Shown here: piece after piece, positions 1 through 5,582 of the stretch
Position numbering within the stretch: the first letter of the stretch is position 1
Layout of the letters: the number at the start of each line of letters is the position of its first letter
Assembly: GCA_035524895.1 (NCBI GenBank)
Contig: DATLFI010000426.1
Span: 1-12,707 of the forward strand
Length of the DNA: 12,707 nt
Source of the DNA: DATLFI01 sp035524895
GTDB taxonomy: Bacteria; Acidobacteriota; Thermoanaerobaculia; Multivoradales; Multivoraceae
Direction of reading: 5' to 3'
The notes under the pieces: model-generated
Told to the model about the DNA's origin: nothing
What the model saw: the letters and a program-made list of their open reading frames with translations, nothing else
Databases searched by the model: none
Program-made: the position numbers and the translations under genes

Positions 1-735
1 GATTCCGTTATATCGGCTGGAGCCGCTCTGCAGCCACGTAACAGTTACGTTGTCGTCAGGGGTAAGGTCCAAACTGTCGAAGCTCCGCCCCCCAGTGTCG
101 AGGACTTTGCCCTTGGTGTCGGTGCTGATCTCGTAGACGAAGATGTGCCGGCCGTCCCCGCTGAGCACCAGATGGTCACCGTCGAAGCAGATGTCCGACT
201 CTCCGTTGCCACTGATCCGCTGGTACTCTTCGAACGTTCGCACCGTAGACAGCGCGCCCGTCGACGTGTCGTAGCGCCGGAGTCTGTTGCCGTTGAGGAA
301 GTAGAGGACTCGCGAATCCGCACGCGACCACCGGGGCTCCGAGGAGGCGTGGATCTCCCAGGGTAGGTCTCCAAGGTACCGGCGCTGAGCGTCGTAGAGC
401 GCGAAGTAGCTGTCGTGTTGGAGGAGGAACAGGGAGTTGTCTTGGTTGAAGACGTTGATCGTGGAGTACTCGTCCATTACGAACGTCAGATTGCCGCCGT
501 CCGCGTTGTTCGTGGTTCGTAGCGCGTCGGACAGCCGCCAGACCTCGGAGCCGAAGATGGGGTCGTGGTAACTGAGGCCTTGGCTCGGAGGCTGGAAGCT
601 TTCGTACTCCGAGGGTGGGTAGGACTCAGTATCCGTTACGTGAGCCGAAGCCGCCCCTCCCGTCATCACGGCCCATCCGAGTGAGAGCGCCCCCAGGGCG
701 CCGTAGACGAATCGTCGCTTCGCGGTGTAATACAT
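1..735 (-). CDS. Secreted protein, probable beta-propeller (C-terminus beyond window)
   Basis: I read 245 codons from ATG at 735 to the left edge without a stop, so the 3' end is missing. An AAGAGG ribosome-binding site lies about 8 nt upstream of the ATG. The N-terminus is a signal peptide: a basic start (MYYTAKRR), a hydrophobic core over about residues 9-26, and a likely cleavage after AASA near residue 31, so export is expected. The mature part repeats short strand-turn units such as SRVLYFLNGNRLRRYDTSTG and GRHIFVYEISTDTKG, the pattern of WD40/TolB-like propeller blades in which a strand ends in 'Y-D' or 'Y-E' followed by a polar turn. No catalytic motif is visible and I do not recognise the specific family. 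The gene is divergent from the sigma-54 operon, so it need not share its function. It appears less GC-rich, with more A/T-ending codons than the genes to the right. Polysaccharide binding or lyase-type activity would be a guess. Confidence 0.75.
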   Translation of the reverse strand, partial: MYYTAKRRFVYGALGALSLGWAVMTGGAASAHVTDTESYPPSEYESFQPPSQGLSYHDPIFGSEVWRLSDALRTTNNADGGNLTFVMDEYSTINVFNQDNSLFLLQHDSYFALYDAQRRYLGDLPWEIHASSEPRWSRADSRVLYFLNGNRLRRYDTSTGALSTVRTFEEYQRISGNGESDICFDGDHLVLSGDGRHIFVYEISTDTKGKVLDTGGRSFDSLDLTPDDNVTVTWLQSGSSRYNGI

Positions 736-1021
736 GGCAAGACCTCTTCTGGGCAGGTGGCGCCCCCTGGTGGGGCACCGCTCGTTTCGCCCTGCTGGTG
801 GGCATCGACGGCTAGGCTGGTAGATACAGACTGGCCTCTACGCTAGGGCGCCTCAGGGCGCTCTTGAATCAGGGCCTTCGCGTGCTCGTGTCTCGGCTTC
901 CCGCAGGCCAAAGGCGGCCTTGTGGCCGAGGCGTCTCCTTGGTCGCGCTGCCAGAAGCGTCTGCGGCGTTCGCGCGGTCGTCGCGCCCGCGCTAGCCGCC
1001 ATGGCCGGTGCTGGGAGCCGT

Positions 1022-1036
1022 CCGCCTGACAGGCGG
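1022..1036. repeat. Perfect 7-bp inverted repeat (possible operator)
   Basis: CCGCCTG-A-CAGGCGG is a perfect dyad with a single-base centre. A one-base spacer cannot form an RNA loop, so a dimeric-protein site is more plausible than a hairpin. It lies about 290 bp upstream of the leftward gene's start and about 400 bp upstream of the sigma-54 element. In DNA of this GC content a chance origin is quite possible. Confidence 0.3.
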
Positions 1037-1073
1037 GGTGGAGGAGGGGACGAAGTGCGCCGCCGCGGCGTGG

Positions 1074-1103
1074 CGACGAGATCTCCGCCGACGAGATCCC
1101 CGC
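1074..1103. repeat. Two 15-bp tandem direct repeats plus a partial third
   Basis: CGACGAGATCTCCGC (1074-1088) is followed immediately by CGACGAGATCCCCGC (1089-1103), with 14 of 15 bases identical, and then by CGACGGCGCC, which begins like a third unit. The array lies in the divergent intergenic region. It could be a protein-binding array or a replication-slippage product. The array is too short to be an origin iteron set or a CRISPR. Confidence 0.45.
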
Positions 1104-1188
1104 CGACGGCGCCGGTGGCACCCGACTTATGTGAACTCGGCATGTCCGACGGAGTGTTTCGAGTCCGGGCGACTGCCACAAGAGAACT

Positions 1189-1211
1189 ACTTCACAGGGT
1201 AGGTGTGAAGT
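1189..1211. promoter_or_regulatory. ACTTCACA-N7-TGTGAAGT dyad, possible activator (UAS) site
   Basis: Perfect 8-bp arms flank a 7-bp spacer, centred about 250 bp upstream of the predicted sigma-54 transcription start. Activators of sigma-54 promoters typically bind dyads 80-250 bp upstream, so the position is at the outer edge of the usual range. The same core, TGTGAA, recurs at 1130-1135 and 1353-1358. The half-sites face the opposite way to the classical Crp site (TGTGA-N6-TCACA), so this is not a standard Crp operator. The assignment as an enhancer is inference. Confidence 0.35.
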
Positions 1212-1425
1212 CGCCCCGAGTTGGGGCTGGATGCGAGGCGATGAGGGAAGGCCAGTTCCCTGTGTATGAAGGCGAATTCACCCTTGCTCGGCCCGGATAG
1301 GCCGTCGTGACATGACCGAATGGCCCCCGCCGTCTCGCGGGAAGTTTGTGGCTGTGAAGGGTCTCGCCGCCTGCTGTGGGACGTTCGAAGATGGAAGGTG
1401 ACTGCGAGGTCGACTTCCACTCGTT

Positions 1426-1440
1426 TGGCACACCCCTTGC
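1426..1440 (+). promoter_or_regulatory. Sigma-54 (RpoN) -24/-12 promoter
   Basis: TGGCAC-N5-TTGC matches the sigma-54 consensus at every core position. The invariant GG (1427-1428) and GC (1439-1440) are separated by exactly 10 bases, as required. A preceding T at 1425 also fits the YTGGCAC form. The predicted start of transcription is about 1452, leaving a leader of about 60 nt before the ATG at 1513. The leader contains a 5-bp GC hairpin (CCCGG at 1462-1466, CCGGG at 1472-1476). Such promoters need an ATP-dependent bEBP activator, and none is encoded in the window. Its placement directly upstream of the first operon gene, in the right orientation, raises confidence well above that of a random match. 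Confidence 0.8.
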
Positions 1441-1512
1441 GTCGCCAAGACGAGGATCGAGCCCGGAGCGCCCGGGAGTGGACTCGGATCCGCCATTCAC
1501 CCGCTGCGAACG

Positions 1513-2526
1513 ATGGTTGATTCAGGACAAGCGCACTTCGACGTCTTCTCCACCTGTCCGCCGTCGAGCGCGTACGGGCACGACTACTCGACGAGGGTGG
1601 CGGAGGTCGCGCGGTGGAGCGAACGGGCTGGTTGCAGGGGCATCCTGATCTACACGGATCACAGCCTCCTGGACCCTTGGCTGGTGGCCCAGCTGATCAT
1701 CGAGCGTACGCAGTCGATCCGCCCGCTCGTCGCGGTCCAGCCGCTGCAGATGCACCCGTACACCGCGGCGAAGATGGTGGCCTCGTTGGGGGCCCTCTAT
1801 GGGCGCGGCGTCCTCCTCAACATGGTGAGCGGCGGATTTCGAAACGACCTGTCCGCTCTCGACGACCGTACCGAGCACGACCGTCGCTACGACCGCCTCC
1901 TCGAGTACGTCACGATCGTGAAGGGGCTGTTGGCGGGTGGTAGCCCGGTCACGCTCCGCGGTGACTTTTACCGGGTCGAGAACCTCAGGCTAACCCCGGC
2001 CCCGAGCCCCGAGCTCATGCCCGACGTCTTCGTCTCGGGCTCGTCCGAGGCGGGTGCGGAGACCGCGCGGGCCATTGGTGCCGTGGCGATTCGGTATCCG
2101 CGGCCGGCGACCGCCGAGACGCCGACCGAGGACTGGCCGGAGAGGACCGGGATCCGAACCGGGATCATCGCGCGCGAGAGCGACGAGGATGCTTGGGAGG
2201 TGGCTCTTCGGCGTTTTCCGGCGGATCGCCGGGGCCAGCTCACCCATCAGCTCGCGATGAAGGTTTCCGATTCCGTCTGGCACCGCCAGCTCTCCGAGAT
2301 GGCGGGAGCGGAGAAGACGGACGGTCCCTACTGGCTGTTCCCGTTCGAGAACTACAAGACGATGTGTCCCTACCTGGTCGGTAGCTACCAACGTGTCGGC
2401 GAAGAGCTCGCTCGCTATCACCGGCTGGGCGTCAGGACGCTCATCCTGGACGTGCCGCCCGACGAAGAAGAACTCTGGCACACGCGCCGAGCTCTCGAAC
2501 CCTGCCTCGAGGAGGTCGCCTCGTGA
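1513..2526 (+). CDS. Luciferase-like (LLM class) flavin-dependent monooxygenase
   Basis: This 337-aa protein has the size and pattern of single-component-sized LLM/SsuD-type TIM-barrel oxidoreductases, which use reduced FMN and O2 to oxidise a substrate. The early strand HFDVFST (residues 9-15), the segment ILIYTDHSLLDPW (44-56) and especially NMVSGG (103-108), which matches the NVVTGG-type loop of SsuD/NtaA relatives, support the call. DVFVSGSSEAG (171-181) corresponds to the phosphate-binding stretch near the end of the barrel. The start is the only in-frame one before the conserved first strand. It has no obvious Shine-Dalgarno sequence. As the first gene after the sigma-54 promoter it overlaps the adenylation gene by 4 bp (GTGA), so its substrate is probably the carrier-bound or released amino acid made by the next two proteins. 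This last point is inference, and the oxidation (N- or C-hydroxylation, decarboxylation) cannot be read from sequence. A separate flavin reductase is not present. Confidence 0.88.
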   Translation: MVDSGQAHFDVFSTCPPSSAYGHDYSTRVAEVARWSERAGCRGILIYTDHSLLDPWLVAQLIIERTQSIRPLVAVQPLQMHPYTAAKMVASLGALYGRGVLLNMVSGGFRNDLSALDDRTEHDRRYDRLLEYVTIVKGLLAGGSPVTLRGDFYRVENLRLTPAPSPELMPDVFVSGSSEAGAETARAIGAVAIRYPRPATAETPTEDWPERTGIRTGIIARESDEDAWEVALRRFPADRRGQLTHQLAMKVSDSVWHRQLSEMAGAEKTDGPYWLFPFENYKTMCPYLVGSYQRVGEELARYHRLGVRTLILDVPPDEEELWHTRRALEPCLEEVAS

Positions 2527-4172
2527 GCGAGGTCACCCGGCTCGACGAGTGGGTGACGCGATCGGCGGAGCGGCGTCCCGATGCGATCGCGGTCGTCCTG
2601 GGAGACAGATCGATCAGCTACGGGCTGCTGGAGGAGACGTCGAACCGACTGGCGCACGCCCTGCGCGGCTCGGGCTGCCGCGAAGGCGATCGCGTCGCGT
2701 TGCTCGCCGACAAGTCGCCCGAGTCGCTCACCGCGATCCTCGCCGTGTACAAAGCCGGCGCCATCCTGGTGCCGCTGGATCCCGACAGTCCCTCGGCTCG
2801 ACAGGCGCGGATTCTCCGCTCGTGCGATCCCCACTGTGTGCTGTCGGAGGCCGGTGCCGTCGCGGCGGCTCGGGCGCGTTGCTTGCGGGAGGAGGGCGCG
2901 CTGCGTCCCGCGGACCGGCTGGCGTGGATGGGGACCGCCAGCGAGGCGGCGGACCAGGGTGTGGACTCGCTGCTCTTCTCGTGGGACGACGTCGCGACTT
3001 GCCAGGCCACCCCTGTCCCTCGCGACGCCTCGAAGGACGCTGCGGCCCACATCCTCTACACGTCGGGCTCCACGGGCGAGCCCAAGGGCGTCGTGGTTCT
3101 CCACCGCGGCGTAGTGCGTTTCGTGGAGTGGGCGCTCCGGCACTTCGGCATCGGCAGCGACGAGCGGCTCTCGGGACTGTCGCCACTGCACTTCGACTTG
3201 TCCACCTTCGACATCTTCGGCGCCTTCGCATCGGGGGCCGAGCTCCACCTGATCTCACGCGAGCTCACGCTGCTGCCCAAGCACCTCGCGGATTGCATCC
3301 GCAACTCTGCCCTGACACAACTCTTCGCCGTGCCGTCGGTGCTGAACTACATGGCTCGATTCGACGTGGTGAAGCAGGACGACTTCCCTGCGCTTCGGCG
3401 GCTCCTGTGGTGCGGCGAGGTCCTGCCGACTCCCTCGCTCGTCTACTGGATGCAGCGGCTGCCGGACGTCACGTTCACGAATCTCTACGGTCCCACCGAG
3501 ACCACGATCGCGAGCAGCTACTACGACGTGCCGGCGTGTCCCGAGGACGACCGCGCGGAGATACCCATCGGCCAGGCTTGCGACGGCGAAGAGCTCCTGG
3601 TGTTGGACGAGAACCTCGAGCCGCGGCCGTTCGGGGCGATCGGCGAGCTGTACATCGGAGGTGTGGGTCTCGCCATGGGCTACTGGGGTGACCCGGAGAG
3701 AACCGCGGCGGCATTCGTGGAGCATCCCCATGGGAAGGGTCGGATCTACCGAACCGGAGATCTGGCGCGGCTCGACGACAAGGGGCTCGTCTACTTTCTC
3801 GGCCGCGCCGATTCCCAGATCAAGAGTCGCGGGTTTCGCATCGAGCTCGGCGAGGTCGAGAGCGCGGTGGCGGCGACGGGCTTGGCGCTGGAATCCGTCG
3901 TCACGGCGGTCCAGACAAATGGTTTCGAGGGCCAGCAGATCTGTTGCGCCTACGTCCCGGTCGTGGCCGGGGACGATGGCGACAACCATGGCGACAGTGG
4001 CCACGAGGTCCTGCGGGGCGAGCTTCGCCGGTTGCTCCCAGCCTACATGTTGCCCACACGCTGGATCCGCTGCGAACAGTTGCCGCGCAACGCGAGCGGC
4101 AAGCTCGACCGCAAATGGGTGAAGAGCCTTTTCGAAGAGGGCCTAACCGAAGCACATGCAGCCCCTGCGTAG
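2523..4172 (+). CDS. Stand-alone amino-acid adenylation enzyme (DltA-like aminoacyl-carrier protein ligase)
   Basis: The 549-aa protein is a complete adenylation domain with no condensation or carrier domain attached. It would activate an amino acid as the aminoacyl-AMP and load it onto the phosphopantetheine of the carrier encoded next. Motifs seen: A3 TSGSTGEPKG (180-189), A4 FDLSTFD (224-230), A5 NLYGPTETT (320-328), A6 GELYIGG (374-380), A7 YRTGDLAR (409-416), A8 around GRAD...RGFRIELGE (427-445), and A10 NASGKLDR (523-530) with the catalytic Lys527. WCGEVLP (296-302) resembles the FCGEVLP segment of D-alanine ligase DltA, whose Cys lies in the substrate pocket. My manual alignment to GrsA gives pocket residues D225-L226-F229-F268-L295-C297-L321-I329-A330-K527, a code I do not recognise. 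The GTG start overlaps the previous stop and has GGAGG (2511-2515) 7 nt upstream. The family is sure, the substrate is not. Confidence 0.93.
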   Translation: MSEVTRLDEWVTRSAERRPDAIAVVLGDRSISYGLLEETSNRLAHALRGSGCREGDRVALLADKSPESLTAILAVYKAGAILVPLDPDSPSARQARILRSCDPHCVLSEAGAVAAARARCLREEGALRPADRLAWMGTASEAADQGVDSLLFSWDDVATCQATPVPRDASKDAAAHILYTSGSTGEPKGVVVLHRGVVRFVEWALRHFGIGSDERLSGLSPLHFDLSTFDIFGAFASGAELHLISRELTLLPKHLADCIRNSALTQLFAVPSVLNYMARFDVVKQDDFPALRRLLWCGEVLPTPSLVYWMQRLPDVTFTNLYGPTETTIASSYYDVPACPEDDRAEIPIGQACDGEELLVLDENLEPRPFGAIGELYIGGVGLAMGYWGDPERTAAAFVEHPHGKGRIYRTGDLARLDDKGLVYFLGRADSQIKSRGFRIELGEVESAVAATGLALESVVTAVQTNGFEGQQICCAYVPVVAGDDGDNHGDSGHEVLRGELRRLLPAYMLPTRWIRCEQLPRNASGKLDRKWVKSLFEEGLTEAHAAPA

Positions 4173-4479
4173 TTCCTTTGCGAGCGAGGGCGTTGCCAAG
4201 GCGACACCGCGAGAGGTCGGGCCTGGCGCTGACGCGGTGACCGAGGTCGCGGATCGTGTGCTCCGCCTGGTGGAGTCTCAGGTACACGTGCGGATCCCGT
4301 CGAACGATGCGGATCTGTTCCTCTCTGGCGCGGTCGACTCCTTGAGCCTGGTCGAGATCCTGATGCGGTTGGAGGAGGAGTTCGAAACGCACATTCGGCT
4401 CGACGAGCTCGAGCTGGCCGACTTTCGCTCCGTGTCGTCCATCGCGCGGCTCCTCGCGCGCAGCGGGCTCGGCAGATGA
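4156..4479 (+). CDS. Free acyl/peptidyl carrier protein
   Basis: This 107-aa protein has a carrier domain over about residues 28-103. The signature GAVDSLSLVEIL carries the phosphopantetheine-accepting Ser62 in a D-S-L context, and the helix-rich, acidic pattern (RLEEEFETHIRLDELELADFRS) is typical. The DLFLSGAVDS segment resembles the DLF...G-hydrophobic-DS form of DltC-type and stand-alone carriers. The first ~25 residues look like an unstructured extension. The ATG overlaps the adenylation gene's stop by 17 bp, and its own ribosome-binding site is weak, so translation is probably coupled. A later in-frame GTG (Val28) is an alternative start that would still keep the domain. It is the expected partner of the adenylation enzyme and the likely platform for the flavoenzyme and a GNAT-type acyltransferase. 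No phosphopantetheinyl transferase is in the window, so one must be supplied elsewhere. Confidence 0.92.
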   Translation: MQPLRSSFASEGVAKATPREVGPGADAVTEVADRVLRLVESQVHVRIPSNDADLFLSGAVDSLSLVEILMRLEEEFETHIRLDELELADFRSVSSIARLLARSGLGR

Positions 4480-5582
4480 GAGTCGTCGCGGCGGCGAGCC
4501 TTGCCAAAGGACACGTGAGGCCGATCGTCGAGGACGACCTAGGCAGCATCGCGGCGTTGCACCGCGAGGTGTTCGGCCCCGGGACGAGCTCGCAGGCGGA
4601 GCTGAGATCCTTCTTGCTCGACCTGTTCTTCGGGCACCCTTGGCCCGACGAGCGCCTGCCCTCCTTGCTCTACGAGGAGGCCGGCGACATCGTCGGGTGC
4701 CTCGGTGTGATGCCTCGGCCAATGTCGATCGACGGCCGTCCAGTCCTCGCGGCGCTCAGCCACAACTTCAGGGTGGCGCCGCAGCGGCGCTCTACGATGG
4801 CCGCTCTCGAGATGCTGCGGGCGTTCTTCGCGGGGCCGCAGACGCTCTCGTTCGCGGAAGGCAACGAGGCCTCGCGACGGCTGTGGAGCGCGATGGGCGG
4901 CACCACCTCGATCGCTTACAGCTTTCGCTTCACGTTGCCGTTGCGGCCGGCGCGATTCGCGATCTCGCGCCTCGCCGGCCGCGGCTTGCCGGCGCCGCTG
5001 GCGTCGGCGTTGCGCCCGCCCGCAGCGGCCATCGACCAGGCGGCGGCTCGCTTGGTCCGGAGCCCCTTTCGGCGCCCCAAGCCCGATCCACGGATCGCGG
5101 CCGAGCCGCTGGACGCCGCGACGCTCGCGGAGTGCATCGCCCGCGCGTCGAGGCGTCGATCGCTGCGCCCACGCTACGACGTCGCGTCGCTCGAGAGGAT
5201 GCTCGACATCACCGACCGCCGTCCTGACCAGGGACCCTTGCGCCGCGTGCTGCTCCGCAAGGACGAACGCATCGTGGGTTGGTACCTCTTCTTTCCCGAG
5301 CGGCCCACGTGTGCCGCCGTGCTCCAGGTCGGGTTCGCGGAGGACGCCGCTCCGGAGGTCCTGGACCATCTGTTCCACGACGCTTGGGCACACGGCGCTT
5401 GCGCGATCACTGGCCTGCTGGAGCCCGGGCTGCTGCCCGCGCTCTCGGAGAGACCATGCCTTTTCCACCGGGGAGCCGGTGATCGTTGGCTCCTGGTGCA
5501 CAGCCGAGACGAGCGGGTGCAGCGAGCGCTGCACACCGGCGATGCCTTCTACACGCACTTGGAGGGCGAGTGGTGGGCGTGA
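4476..5582 (+). CDS. GNAT-family acyltransferase with two tandem GNAT-like folds
   Basis: The 368-aa protein begins with a GNAT-like half: VRPIVEDDLGSIAALHREVF (14-33) as first strand and helix, SLLYEEAGDIVGCLGV (63-78), and the cofactor loop region FRVAPQRRSTMAALEML (98-114), followed by SFAEGNEASRRLWSAMGG (125-142). A second GNAT-like half is suggested from about residue 250 (VLLRKDERIVGWYLFF, then VLQVGFAEDAAPEVLDHLF). It ends in DAFYTHLEGEWW. Motif A normally reads Q/R-x-x-G-x-G/A. Here it is Q103-R-R-S-T-M, without the glycines, so acetyl-CoA binding may be altered and a carrier-bound acyl donor is conceivable. It starts in an ATGA overlap with the carrier gene. In this context it could move the activated amino acid from the carrier to an acceptor, as Fem-like and N-acyltransferase enzymes do. 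The fold is fairly sure for the first half and tentative for the second; the donor and acceptor are inferred. Confidence 0.75.
   Translation: MRVVAAASLAKGHVRPIVEDDLGSIAALHREVFGPGTSSQAELRSFLLDLFFGHPWPDERLPSLLYEEAGDIVGCLGVMPRPMSIDGRPVLAALSHNFRVAPQRRSTMAALEMLRAFFAGPQTLSFAEGNEASRRLWSAMGGTTSIAYSFRFTLPLRPARFAISRLAGRGLPAPLASALRPPAAAIDQAAARLVRSPFRRPKPDPRIAAEPLDAATLAECIARASRRRSLRPRYDVASLERMLDITDRRPDQGPLRRVLLRKDERIVGWYLFFPERPTCAAVLQVGFAEDAAPEVLDHLFHDAWAHGACAITGLLEPGLLPALSERPCLFHRGAGDRWLLVHSRDERVQRALHTGDAFYTHLEGEWWA

Larger units (their letters stand above)
736..1512. other. Divergent intergenic region, 777 bp, no convincing gene
   Basis: This stretch separates the leftward secreted-protein gene from the rightward operon. 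Short open frames exist on both strands, but they overlap each other, are arginine- and proline-rich in the manner of GC-rich noncoding frames, and show no domain. Contents: the leader of the leftward gene (736-~760); a hairpin with stem 845-852/857-864 (8 bp with one G-T pair, loop TCAG, no following T-run); a 7-bp dyad at 1022-1036; 15-bp direct repeats at 1074-1103; four TGTGAA/TTCACA elements (1130, 1191, 1204, 1353); and the sigma-54 promoter at 1426-1440. I found no tRNA-like fold or riboswitch that I recognise. A small RNA cannot be excluded by eye. Confidence 0.6.

Noticed and set aside
845..864. Stem-loop as an intrinsic terminator
   Set aside because: No T-run follows on either strand and no gene ends near it. 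It is kept only as a note in the intergenic entry.
1116..1130. Second sigma-54-like box, TGGCAC-N5-TTAT
   Set aside because: The -24 half is perfect, but the invariant GC of the -12 half is missing.
1189..1211. Classical Crp binding site
   Set aside because: The half-sites are in the reverse arrangement (TTCACA-N7-TGTGAA rather than TGTGA-N6-TCACA).
920..1300. 126-codon open frame in the intergenic region
   Set aside because: No ribosome-binding site, domain or codon bias was seen, and competing frames exist on the other strand. The repeated peptide R-S-P-P-T merely reflects the 15-bp DNA repeats.
2393..3691. 432-codon open frame in the +1 shadow of the adenylation gene
   Set aside because: The translation is low-complexity and rich in R, G and A, while the overlapping frame carries every adenylation core motif.
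2523..4479. Interpretation as a normal NRPS module
   Set aside because: The adenylation and carrier domains are separate proteins, and no condensation, epimerisation or thioesterase domain occurs in the window.
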